DNA of 64,000 nt from Holothuria scabra (Eukaryota; Echinodermata; Holothuroidea; Aspidochirotida; Holothuriidae): NCBI GenBank assembly GCA_037179385.1, contig CM074187.1, forward strand, positions 44,054,879 through 44,118,878. Direction: 5' to 3'. Numbering within the stretch: position 1 is the stretch's first letter; each line of letters begins with the position of its first letter. The notes beneath the pieces are model-generated. The model did not search any database. It was not told the origin of the DNA and saw only the letters and a program-made list of their open reading frames with translations. Shown here in pieces: positions 47,367 through 58,800 of this stretch. A program made the translations under genes and the position numbers.

Positions 47367-48013
47367 TAAAGATTAAAAGGTGACAGACCCCATTTAGGCA
47401 GACTGAAATCGGATCATCACTTGCTGTCCAGATTCCGGACCATCACTAGCTTGCTTTCTAGATTCGTCTATATGTACTTTATCAAGCCTATATAACGACT
47501 CAACTCCACACCTTTCAAGTGACTGTAAGCAGCCATTAGTGGGTCCATTAGCCTTAAAGGTAAAGAGCAGTCCCCCAAACTTATTTTGAAGAAAAAGCTA
47601 AATAACATCCCATTACATTTTATGACTTAACTATGCATATTCAAGGTAAACCAAGCAGTGATTTCACATCTGAAGAGAAAAAAAAAAAACATGACTCCCA
47701 ACAGCCAATCATAAATATGGACAGTCTACTACACTTTAAATCGTCTTCATTTATTGTCTACATGAACTTCAAACCCTGATATAGGCCTACAGTGAAATTG
47801 AGGGAATCAAGATGAAATTCAGTGTGCATTCATCCATGATACAGGTAAGCAAATAAATTGAAAGATTAAAAGGTGACAGACCCCATTTAGGCAGACTGAA
47901 ATCGGATCATCACTTGCTGTCCAGATTCCGGACCATCACTAGCTTGCTTTCTAGATTCGTCTATATGTACTTTATCGAGCCTATATAACGACTCAACTTC
48001 ACATCTTTCAAGA
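47367..48013 (+). repeat. Near-identical direct repeats (about 153 bp) around a MITE
   Basis: The copies at about 47,367-47,520 and 47,860-48,013 (offset 493 bp) differ at only about three positions. Between them lies a reverse-orientation, internally deleted member of the MITE family at 45.1 and 54.2 kb (47,554-47,742). It looks like a recent segmental duplication or an LTR-like arrangement. Confidence 0.75.
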
Positions 48014-48019
48014 CATCTT

Positions 48020-48830
48020 CTTCTTCTCCTTTGGAAATACATCGCAGACTCCCAAAGGGCACAAAGGCAACGGAGTAAGAGAGAGAGAAGGATCAGCAAG
48101 ACGCCAGGCAGCATCAGTGAAGGGGTCCAGGGTATGCAAAACTATCTCATCGGGTAGTTTGTTCCAATCAAGGATAATTGACATGTAATCGAATTTGACC
48201 AGGTTTTCCATAGCAAAAGTATCCCCAAGCCCCAAGTCTTGTCCCAAAGACCTAAATTATTCCCATCATTCTCGCCTTTTGTATGAAGTTCTGTGGAACG
48301 AGGTGGGGCATAAATACAAAGAAAGGAACACATCCATCAAAGTGAGTCACTGCACGACATACTGTACAGGCAGTGCAGTGCACTTGCCGTGCGCGCCCGC
48401 CGCGCGCAGTCATGAGTCAAAGCAGGTACTTACGTACTGCACTGTTTTACTGTGCATTGTCGTCGACAACACAGTGCAGTGCAGTAAAGTACGAGTGTTA
48501 CAAAGTGTACCGCAGGTACTGGTGTGTACGGGGTACGGGTACGTGCAGATATGCATTGAAGATTTTGCAACTTCTCGGAGATTGGATTTGGAGGTGCCTG
48601 GCGAATTCATATTTATAATGCATGAAGGGAAAGGCGAACAATTTCTAAGACTTTGTGTTGTTCGTTTTTCTCCAACTTCAGACAATTATCAAAGAAGAGT
48701 TATAGGTACACGCTACATAAAGGTACGTTAAGTTTTACTGTGAAATTTGCTTGGATTTGGCTTTGTAGGTTTGACGTGACACTGGAAACATAAGATAAGC
48801 TTGGACGATAGTATCTGTGCTAGGCTAGTA
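48020..48830. other. No gene recognised; CpG-richer stretch at 48.37-48.43 kb
   Basis: A plus-strand open stretch of 178 codons (48,195-48,731) has no recognisable domain and a biased GTAC/GTGCAG-rich core. I do not call it a gene. Confidence 0.35.
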
Positions 48831-48836
48831 TCTAGG

Positions 48837-49153
48837 CCTAGGCTAGGCTAGTGAGTTACATTTAGGCTAGCTACAGTTACAACTACACACTGGCTCTTAT
48901 TTAGATTAGAATTAGGCAAGGGGTTAGGCCTGAGTTAAATCTCTATGTTCCAACAAAACGGTGCCAAAGACTGGTACACTTTCATCAGCTCCAAAGTACA
49001 TTTTTATTGGCATCAATTTAAATTTCTTTTGGCACCAGAGTGTGTTTTTGTCGGCACCAAAGTACATTGTCGGTAGGCTTAGGCGGGGTCCGTTAGTTTC
49101 TACCCTCGCTATTTTCCGCCCATTACTTTCCACCCCTAAAAATCTTGGGGCGG
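48837..49153 (-). repeat. Right arm of the 16-kb-spaced inverted repeat
   Basis: Reverse complement of 32,696-33,029. Both arms have the CCGCCCCAAG end pointing outwards. Confidence 0.85.
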
Positions 49154-49318
49154 CTAGGCTATGCTGTGCACAGTCCGAACCAGTTAACTTAGTGACATTC
49201 ACCATAGGCCTATTTGGACTGAATGTTATCATTAATCTGTCCCATGCCAATGATAGGTTGCATAGCATACGTTTGGTGCTTCTAATTCGACCACAAAATT
49301 TTTTATTACGGTGCTAAG

Positions 49319-52018
49319 CAGGGTTTTCCCTGGGTTTAGAATTGAACGTCGCGCATCTGATGCGTCCATTGGTGGATCGCCGGCCTGGGGGAGGGGTATA
49401 AGGGGAGGGGGTTTCCCTCTCCCCTTTTGGAAATTTTGTGACTTATGCAAGTCCATAGACGCAAAATGGTGACATTTTTGAGCCAAATTAGTCAACACAA
49501 TTTTTGTAAGTTGACGCAAAAATATTAGCACCGATACTCGCATTCGTAAAAATTTTGATCTACTGGTAGCGGTCACATTGGCTTCCATGTCACCGTAATT
49601 TCTTCTTCAAAAGTTTTGGTTCATCGGCATGGCCTTTATTAAGCGCTGGCACCAGAAGATTTTTACCCCCGGTTCGCCGTTATTTCGCGTCCGTTGCTCA
49701 CCAAAATTTACGTGATTGGGTCGGCTTGCAATATTACCAGTTCAGGATAGAAAATATTGGGAAAATTTCCGTTCGTTTCACGAACGGGATGTCATTTTTG
49801 TAGGCGTAATATATTTTCACTTCAAAAGTGGAGATGTTAATCAACTGTTAATGCGATAGATTTGTTTGCAGTCGATGTCACATGCCCCAGGCTTTAATAA
49901 TTTAGTTCTTAGGCCAACATCATGCTCATTCTATTTTTCATCCCCCAATCATTTCGGAACTATTGCATTCCTTTTCTGCACTGGCCGGTTGTAGTTGCTA
50001 TAATATACTAAAGCGACTCTCCTGCTTTAATACTTAACCCCATGTAGAGCAACCATTCATGATAATCTTAGAGGTAGAATCTTAGCAGTTCTGGGCAGCC
50101 AACAATTGCACCCGATTAACGTATCTTATGGTCCCTTTCGGGTATAAACATCCCCGAAATTTTAAGCAGTTCTTGTCCAAAACTTACGTCTTGTTTAAAA
50201 AGAATCTGCAACTGAAATGCACGTAGGTCAGATCCCCCGAAAAAATCCACGTACGCAGAGATTTGTGATGCGTTTCATGGTGAATTTGGCACGGGGCTCG
50301 CCCTGCTTCGCTAGCCGGCTATATAAGCATTGGCAGTGCGATCCTCGTAACACAAACTCAATGGGAAAACTTGTCTCGAGACCGAGTATTTTCACACACT
50401 AAATCACATAGGCGAAGGCGCGAATTGTGATTGGCTGGCTAGAATCAACGCAATTGAACCAATCACGATGCAGGGACCAATTTAAATTTTGAAATGGGTC
50501 GTATGCATATGATGTCACCAAGCAAAACATGATGCCTTGTTTGGCGGAAAAAACGGACACGCACGGAAGTCTACTGCATGCGTGTGCCAAGAATTTTGCT
50601 TCACGAGACCACGTGCATCACGGTTTTTGTTTGCAATGACGTTGCATGACAACATTGCACAAGTCCTACTGTAAATAACATTACGGAAGGAATGCTGGGA
50701 ATTACTTAATTTATGCAAGATAATAATCACGGGACTTCACAAGATTCTAGGAGCTACGTGTACAAAACGTCCACAGACATGTATGCCAAGCTTTGGGATT
50801 AAAAAGAGGCGAAACACTGCAGCTCGATAGTCTGCTTTGTGCAGAACAGTTTGTACAGCAACTTACGCGGCGCTTTTTGCGATAAGCTAGGAAAAGACAT
50901 TGAATGCAATTCTAAATCTAATTCCATGTAATACTACAGGGTTATAGCGGAAAATATCAAACGATCACATCCATGGCAGGGGTAAAAATTTTACGTTTGT
51001 GGTTATCAATGCAACCAGTTTTGGCGGGAAGTTAAAGGATTGAGTTTACAGGAATTTAACGAAACTAAGGGCAAGTTTCAAGCATATTTTAACCCCTTTT
51101 TCAGTTTGCAAATAATCGGGAATAATGATCAAGTGAGTGCCAGAATTTATAAAAGCAATGGAGCACGTGGCTGCAAGCAATCACAGATTGTGTGTGTCCC
51201 GATCTTTTCATGAAAACATGTTGGGAAAACAAGGGTTCTATGACATCATACACATAAGGTCCATCGCACTTATTTTAAGTTACCTCTAAACATCGTGATT
51301 GGTTCATTATTGCGTTTAATCAGCCAATCATACTTGTGACATCGTCAATGCAGTTTTACTGTGTGGGAAAAACATGTAGAAACCAACCGTCTTCGCATAG
51401 AATTCTAATACTCCCATTGCATTTTTGCTACGATCGATTTCCCAAACTTTGGTTGTAGCCGGGCAAAACAGTCGTGTCGTAAGTTTTAAGAACGAAGTAA
51501 CAGGAAATATGTGGGATTACATCGTGAAGATACAATGACATGGTTCGTTTGTTTGATTGATAATTTTGCAAATCTGAGACATTAGCTCCGCCTCTAACCT
51601 GCCAAAGGCGGGCGCATGTGTTTTGGTCATGCAAGTCGTGTTATGCCTGGAGTGAGCAAAACATTTTCCTGATACAAGCCTACGACGGCAAGTGTAGGCT
51701 AGTTAATTATAATAATACTGTGTTGTTACTCGTTCAATAGTAGGCCCTATGGGATATACATACAGAGCTCCGACTCGCATGCAGTGGTATGTGCATGGAA
51801 ATTAAAAAAGTTAGTTGCAGTTTTACAAATAAGTCAATGATTTTGTCGTTTATTGTATTAACAACAAAAGCAGTCGTTGACAGAAAGAAGAAAAATTATG
51901 GAGGCTAGCTGGCAGCAATTCGGAACATCGCGGCCGTTTTTTGAACGTCGCGGCCTCCTTGGTTTTGAAGCTTGAACGTCGCGGGCCGCGACGTTCAAAA
52001 CGCCCAGGGAAAACCCTG
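49319..52018. mobile_element. 2.7-kb TIR element, 5-bp target duplication CTAAG
   Basis: CAGGGTTTTCCCTGGG at 49,319 is repeated as its exact reverse complement ending at 52,018, with CTAAG on each outer side. The TIR is itself a palindrome (CAGGG-TTTT-CCCTG). GAACGTCGCG words sit at both ends, four or more in total. The inside has CCAAT-box-like motifs (50.42-50.47 and 51.30-51.34 kb) and a higher CpG content. No transposase frame, so it is non-autonomous. CAGGG suggests hAT; a 5-bp duplication would be unusual for that group. Confidence 0.82.
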
Positions 52019-52159
52019 CTAAGAAGTGATATTGATTCAGGCCTAGCTTATTTCGAGTAGGACTAGCCTAGCCTATAGCTGTAAAAGGCCTGTTATGTTT
52101 TCTGGTGTACGCCTCGGTTCCACGAAATAATAATGCAAGGCCTAAGGACACAGATAGCG

Positions 52160-52325
52160 GGCCACTAATTATAAGACCCATTGATTTACGCACCCCTAGC
52201 CCCCTAGCTCCCAGTAGAAGTTTTCAACCAGGACATGCCGCCCCTCTGAATTGAAGTTTACAATCTCGCCTTCATGGCACTTTCAAATTTCCATACCATG
52301 ACCATTGAAATTTGGAGCTACAGAG
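52160..52325 (+). repeat. Dispersed repeat, copy 1
   Basis: AGAAGTTTTCAACCAGGACA and flanks recur in the same orientation at 54,412-54,580. Non-coding. Confidence 0.75.
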
Positions 52326-52329
52326 ACTT

Positions 52330-54150
52330 GAATGATAGGGATGCATCTTGCCATAATAGCTACTCAAAAACTGCATTTCACAGAGCAGAGTAACACAATA
52401 AATCAGTGACACTAAAATTGGTCATATTGCCTTGAATTTTGCACAGTCTGTATTTCAACACATTGTCTACAAAGTCCAAATGCAAAAATGATCATGTTTT
52501 GTAAGTAACACAGTCAGAAACAACATCCCTTAAAATTTTTAGTGGCGCTTTGTCTAGGCCAGTAAACATTTTCAAAGGCATGAGTATTGGAGTTAGTGCA
52601 TGATGACACAGCCACAAAAATTTTTGTGTATTGCAAGATTCGATACAATAGTTAAGTAAAATTAGTAGGCCATGTAGCAAGCACACAGCTCTGTTCAAGG
52701 GCTACAAATGAGGGTACTCTCATCTTCACTTTTTGGTGCTTCTCACACTTTCACAGACTTGTTTCTGTATGCTGATGTACTGTACATGCTTGCACCATCA
52801 ACTCTGTGCATAAGAAAAAAAGTTTGATTTAGTACAGTTTAATTTTCACACTCTTACTACATTATCACAAACAACTGCTAAGTTTATTAACAAGCCATGT
52901 GGTTTCTCATAAATTCTGAAGAAATTAAGGCTATGTGCAACATTTTAATCAATCCAAACAAGTACATGAGAACAGTTGGCATAGAACACCTCAGTACAAA
53001 AACACAAAATTTCCAAGCTACAGGACTGTATGGTTGCTACATATGACTACAGTGAAAGGGTTTTCTATGCAGCCATCACGCTTTCAAAAGCCAGCCAAGA
53101 AGGTCTCTACTTCCTCCTGGGGAGCAGGTATCAGGATCAGAATGTACTACCTGTACTGTGGATTTAAGAGTCTGCAGTTTGCAATATGCCTACCTTGGCC
53201 AACTTCCTACACCCCTATCATGAAGACATCAGGTATTTCAGTTGTCTGACTGTTGATTACCCTGCTTTCACTGTGATCTACTGCACAGTACTAGGCTGTG
53301 CTGTCTACAGTAGGCCTACTAAGCCCTTAAAGCCTTAAATGGAAGAACAAAATAAAAGAGGAATGACATTAAAAAAAACAGAAGTTAGGAGAATTGCGCT
53401 GAATTTTACAGGCAAAACATGATCCTTTCTTCCCTTACTCCCCCCTCCCCCACAGCCATAGGTCCTATAGACTACTAGTAGTACTCATGGACAGCCTAGG
53501 CTACTCAGGAACCCATTTGTAGCTCCCTAGTCCTATCTCTTCTGATGCAAACATCTCTTTTATTTTTCAAGTTACACAGTTTTGCCACAGGTCCTATCAG
53601 AAATTTCAGTTACTTGGTAATTATAATAAACTCCCTTTTTTAAGTTTATGGCATACAGGTCTACACTGTAAAGCAACATTCCTGGATACTTCGCTCAACA
53701 GGTTCACACAGTTTAACTGCTTTGGGTCCAGTCATTTCACACCCCAGCATGTGTTTCACATATAGAACCAATTTACAAAGTCCACTCTACAAAAACTGCC
53801 TGTGGCTGGCTGTTGCCTAGGTGCATGCCAAATGCACTGAAGCAAGCTATGGATCCTGAAAGGATGACATAATTTATACTTCATTTGTATCATGTTATGA
53901 TTTACCCAGAGGATCATGAGCTTGCTAAGCTTTCTATTTTGATGAAATTTTAATGAATTCTGGTTACTTTGTCAACTTTTACAACAAAACTGATAATTTT
54001 GGCCCAAAATGCTACTTTTGGCCCTAAAAATCACGCAAGCATGAAATTGTTCCTTGTCAGCATGTACAGTGTTTCCATTCTGGTGACCACAAGCAAACAT
54101 TTAAGCCCAATTTTGGGTCTCTAGCTATAAAATTAAAAAATTTTATACTT
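52330..54150. other. No gene recognised
   Basis: AT-rich intergenic sequence. No spliced coding pattern and no element ends found. Confidence 0.4.
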
Positions 54151-54154
54151 TGCC

Positions 54155-54410
54155 TTAAAGGGCAAGAGCATTCATCCCAAATTGAAGAAGTGTAGTAGAC
54201 TGTACAGTTTCATGATTGGCTGTTGGGAGTCATGTGACAATGTTTTTTTTCTTCAGATGTGAAATTTACCAGAAATAACTGCTTGGTTTACCTTGATTAT
54301 TCAATAGTAAAGTCATAAAATGTAATTAAAGATACTTTGCAGTGAAATAAGATGAAAACTGAGTTATTTAGCTTTTTCTTCAAAATAAGTTTGGGGGGAC
54401 TGCTCTTTAC
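54155..54410 (+). mobile_element. MITE family member, copy 3 (most complete)
   Basis: The ends TTAAAGGGCAAGAGCA and, inverted, GTAAAGAGCAGTCCCCCC are imperfect inverted repeats. The interior matches 45.13-45.40 kb directly and 47.55-47.74 kb inverted. Confidence 0.7.
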
Positions 54411-54411
54411 G

Positions 54412-54580
54412 GGCTACTACATATAAGTCCCATTGACTTCCACACTAAATTTGGCTACTTCCATGCCCCCTAGCTCTCAGAAGAAGTTTTCAACCAGGAC
54501 ATGCCACCCCTCTGATCAAGCTTACAATCTCAGCTTTCATGGCATTTTCAAATTTCCATACCCTCCATACCAATTTCCAT
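54412..54580 (+). repeat. Dispersed repeat, copy 2
   Basis: Same-orientation copy of 52,160-52,325 at roughly 80% identity by eye. Confidence 0.75.
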
Positions 54581-55014
54581 TTCAGTTTCCATACAGATGC
54601 AGCTAGTCTTATTGCTATTATAAATTTTGTAAAAGTCAGTATTTTTTGAAAAGGCTGGTGTGGTGTGGGGCTGGGGGCAGGGTTACTGTGGGCCCCACTA
54701 GATCTGACCCTGATATTTTTATAATATATGTGTAGGCCTACATGAAAACTGTATCATCATAACATTATTTAATGAGTATGCTGTGCTATGGTTGGAATTG
54801 GTCAAAGCACAAATGATTATGTCAATGAGATAATCATCAATGAGTCAAATCCTGTTTTATTAATTAGGATCAACCTTGCCAGCCTGTTTTCACCGGTGTA
54901 AATAGATCCAAATTTCGAAATAATATTTACAGTGCACTGTCTGGCTTTAATTTAGAATTATGGGCCTGAACCTACGTCATTCGTGGATACTCATGCTGTC
55001 AACGCATAGTAATG

Positions 55015-55270
55015 GGTAAGGGTTAGGTATGTTATACACATGTGTACATACATGCATACGCGTAGATATGCATAGACCTGTAGAAGGTTATGGTGGGCTA
55101 TATGTAGGTATATGCACGTGGGAATATATACCCCGTTAAATATACTGTATGCTTAAGCGTTAGTCTACTTACATGTATCATGTAGGTATGTGTAATTACT
55201 TGGTTCGAGGCATACGTATGTACGTGTATATACCAATATATATGTATACATACATGTCTTTATGTAGTAT
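55015..55270. repeat. Alternating purine-pyrimidine tract (TACATACGTATG-like)
   Basis: Dense TATAC, ACATG, GTATG and TACGTA words give long runs of alternating purine and pyrimidine. It lies about 0.6 kb upstream of the NPL-protein start. No clear period. Confidence 0.6.
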
Positions 55271-55520
55271 GTAGTACTGTTAGAAAGTACTTAAATTATT
55301 TGAAAACCCTCCAGTGGCAACGGCACTACAGTCTGCAAGCGTGCTGGTCTATATGCTATACTACATACTGGTATGTCAGGGGTTCGAATCCATGTTAGAC
55401 TATTGCTTTTCCTTCTTCCACAGCATTAACTTTTCACTTCTTCCTACAGCAGATACATCATACCGACCTTCTCGAGTGGAGAAAAAAAAAGGAATGCATT
55501 TTACTACTGGGGGAAAAAAA

Positions 55521-55546
55521 TATAAATAAAGGGTTCTACAGGATCA
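55521..55546 (+). promoter_or_regulatory. candidate TATA box and initiator for the NPL-domain gene
   Basis: TATAAATAAAG at 55,521 is followed about 25 nt later by ATCATTCA (initiator-like). A start there would give a 5' UTR of about 300 nt before the ATG at 55,853. A motif match only. Confidence 0.3.
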
Positions 55547-55852
55547 TTCACTGACAAAAGATTTAGTTGATATGGGATTAAATCAGTATGTCATTCTCAA
55601 TTTCAATGAATTGTTTTTGTTATGTTATGAACAGATAAAACTGGCAACACAGACTGAATTCCTACAGTTATAACAATAGTGAAGAATGGAACTCAATAGG
55701 CCTATGTATTGGACAAAAACTACTAGTAATGCCCATTTTATCAATGTTTCTCAAATCTCACAGGTGAAGACTCCTTTTATGAAGTTGTTTTGATTTCTGA
55801 TGCTGGCTGTAGTCTCTAGAACCAGGTTTATTCTGTTAATCTATCAGGAACC

Positions 55853-55862
55853 ATGATTTGGG
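55853..55862 (+). CDS. NPL gene coding exon 1 (10 nt: M-I-W-G)
   Basis: ATGATTTGGG|GTAGGT encodes M-I-W plus the first base of Gly. It joins exon 2 in phase 1 to give MIWGIRLEPGK, which matches the family start (M-x-F/I-W-G-x-x-L-x-P-G-K). The context CAGGAACCATGA is an acceptable start site. Confidence 0.75.
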
Positions 55863-58800
55863 GTAGGTTAAGTCAGTTTGTTTCATCCATGCTATGAGGT
55901 TAACATTTAAAGTCATTCACACATACACACGAAGTGACTTTTCTTTTACATTTTGTTTGTCCTTCATATGTGTAAAAGAAAGTTGAGCTCAAAGATGGTG
56001 CCTATGATAACTTTGGATTAAACTTTTATTCAGAAGAATGGGAAATATTACAAGGCCAATTTCAGTACTTTTTCTTAGATACTTTACATTCTCCAAAGTA
56101 GTGTTCATGCTGAGCTGCTACTGTATGACGCAATTTTGATGGAATGGCTTATCAGTTTGAGGCACTAATGTTTTGGGGACAAAATGAAAAAAGAATGTTT
56201 AAATTTTTTCCACATTTGGTGTGTGTACAGTTCCACAAAACTGAAATTTCCAATAAATCAAATTTTCTCATATTGACTTTGTTGACCCAATGTACAGTAT
56301 TATTTCTTAAAGGAAAGAGTGCTCCAAAGAAAAGCATCTGAGTGAACTTACAGGCTATTATCCAATTTTTAAAAAAAGAAGAGACGCTTTTTCTTCTGTG
56401 ATAAAGTACTGGATTTGATTTCCTAATGTTATTCACGACTAAGTTGCTTTAACTGTGCTTTAACATGTTATTGTCTACACAGGCATTCGACTGGAACCAG
56501 GGAAGATACATCATGAAAATGTCAGTAAAGATGTACATATTACAATGGCTGCTATGGAATCATGGGACAGTGGTAGGTTATTGAACAATGAAAGACTGGG
56601 GTTCTACTAGGATTGTAAAAAAGGGGGGGGGGAACCAAATATTGTTTGTCCAAGATCCAGATATGTATAATCATCATTTGCAACTGTCAGAAAAGGAGAT
56701 CACATTCCTGACAGAACATCATTGTTGGGCCAACATAAAACATTGTGGCCAGCATCATTGCATTGAGGTTGGCCTAATGTTGGTGTTTGATTAGGATACA
56801 GGGTTGGCTGATTGAGGGTACAATGTTGGTCTACCCTTACAAAATAAAAACCATGATACTTCTCATGAAATCCTATGGGAGATTGGCTGTGAGACTAGGT
56901 ATGTGTATATATATGCTGCCCATAGTTTTCACAGTGAGAGCCCAAATATTTAGTGCTGACAGGCATGTATAATTTTGTTTGTCTGAATGTCATAATATAG
57001 CTCCACATCCAATGTGCCAATCAATATAAATAGTTAAGTTCATATTTGTCTCACATTTTGCAAATCAATCCCCCCCCCCCCTGCCGACTCCATCCTGGTA
57101 TCAGGAAGCTACTGTCATGCAGGTTACCAATAGACTTGTTCACTGTTTACAAACAAAATTATCCATCACAGCTGTGCATCAAAACAGTCGGAATGGCACG
57201 CTTACATTGTGGTCACAGTGAAAAGTAGGTTCCAGTTGGTCTACATTCTTTAAACAGTTGCACAAGTTCATAACCAATATCATACACACATGTGTGATTG
57301 TACTTGCTCTATGCCTACCAATGCCAAACAGTGATGTAAGCAGGAAGACTCTAATACCAGAATCTCAGTAGCTTGCACAAAACAGTCCATTCAATCTGTA
57401 AACTACAGTACCAAAAATATGAAAGGCCATGATCACTTGTCTTCTCCTGTTTCTCACAAAATATAGTACTTAGTAATGTGTGCATTTCCTATCAAGAATG
57501 TCACCCTAAAAGCAGTGTTTTTATTTGTCATGAACCCTATTAAGTAGTATGGAAGGGTTTGAAATATTGCATTACAGTAGTTGGAAATCAATTGGTGGGT
57601 TTTGGATGAGTTAGTAGAAGTAAGCATAAATGCTTGGTGACTTTCAATTTTGACAAGCTTTAGTATGTAGTTCAAATATCTTCAGTAATGCTATAGGGAC
57701 TGAAATAGAAAAGGCATTCAAAAGGAAGGAATGTGTGTACAATTTAAACTGTACACATATACAAGATATAATGTCTCCTGCAATTCCTTACCCCTAGTCA
57801 CACCAATTGGTGAGAAACTGATCTGTCAAGCCTCATCTGATCTAACTACTGTAACACGCCAAGCACCAACCAGTTTGGGAAAGAAAGTTGAGTGGCAATT
57901 TTTCATTCATTAATCTCGTCATCCATCACTTGTAACATAAAAAACAATCATGCTATTTGCCTTTTTGTTGAGAGAAACCAGTGTTGTCATTTTACTTGTT
58001 CTGTTCTCTTGATACAGCAGACAATATCAGCACCAAGTCTCTGGTGTTTCTCCAGGTCCAGCAGTCAGAGTTCCTTTTATGTACATTAAATGGTGTTCTC
58101 CTTCAACAACACCTAGACATGAAGCTCTCACAAGGAGAGAAACTAATATTTTCTGTTCGAGGGAAAAGTAAGTGTAAGGAGTTTGTTTCACATGGTTGTC
58201 TTTTGTGATTTAATTTCTGATGGACACTGCTGTCAGAGTGAGGAAAAAGAAAGGAGAAAAAAAATAGATATTTGACATGTATTATTGAAGTAAGAAACTT
58301 GAAAGAAACAACAAGAGATAAAAAAGGAAGATTATTTTTGGCATTTATTACAAATGGGAAAATAAAAACATCCTGGCCGTATGACCATCAACTTACAGGA
58401 TCAAGAGAGCTTCTATTAAAGGTTCCCTTACAAAAAAAGGTGCATCAACCTGTGTCTTCACCATGTGTGATCACGCGTGGAAAAACAAAGGAAATCACGC
58501 GTGTTCTTGGGTGACAAACCTGCGTTTTTGGAACCTTCTACTCACAGGTTTGGCACAAGTTTTGCACACATTTCCTTGCCTTTAATATCAAGACACAGGT
58601 TTTGTGGAACAATTCTTTGTTATCCCTAGTTTTTATCACCACATGTTTTGCACATAAAACCTGTGTCAAACCCGTGGCAAACCTGTGTCGAACCTGTGGC
58701 AAATGATCAACCTGCGTCAATGTCAAGGGAAATCACAGATTTTCATGCAAAAACCTGTGATAACCCCTGGAAAAAACCTGTGAAAACCTGCGGATTTGGA

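Noticed and set aside
48195..48731. 178-codon open stretch on the plus strand
   Set aside because: No recognisable domain and repetitive GTAC/TGCAG composition. The same region is open on other frames and next to dispersed repeats.
55310..55400. tRNA-like B box (GGGTTCGAATCC at about 55,379), possible tRNA or tRNA-derived SINE
   Set aside because: No convincing acceptor stem, A box or anticodon arm, and the T-stem pairs only partly. At most a SINE relic.
56168..56341. ATGTTTTGGGG at 56,168 as the NPL protein start (would read MFWG)
   Set aside because: It fits the family start by eye, but no GT donor follows the TGGG. The ATG at 55,853 has the same M-x-W-G coding and a proper GTAGGT donor in the right phase.
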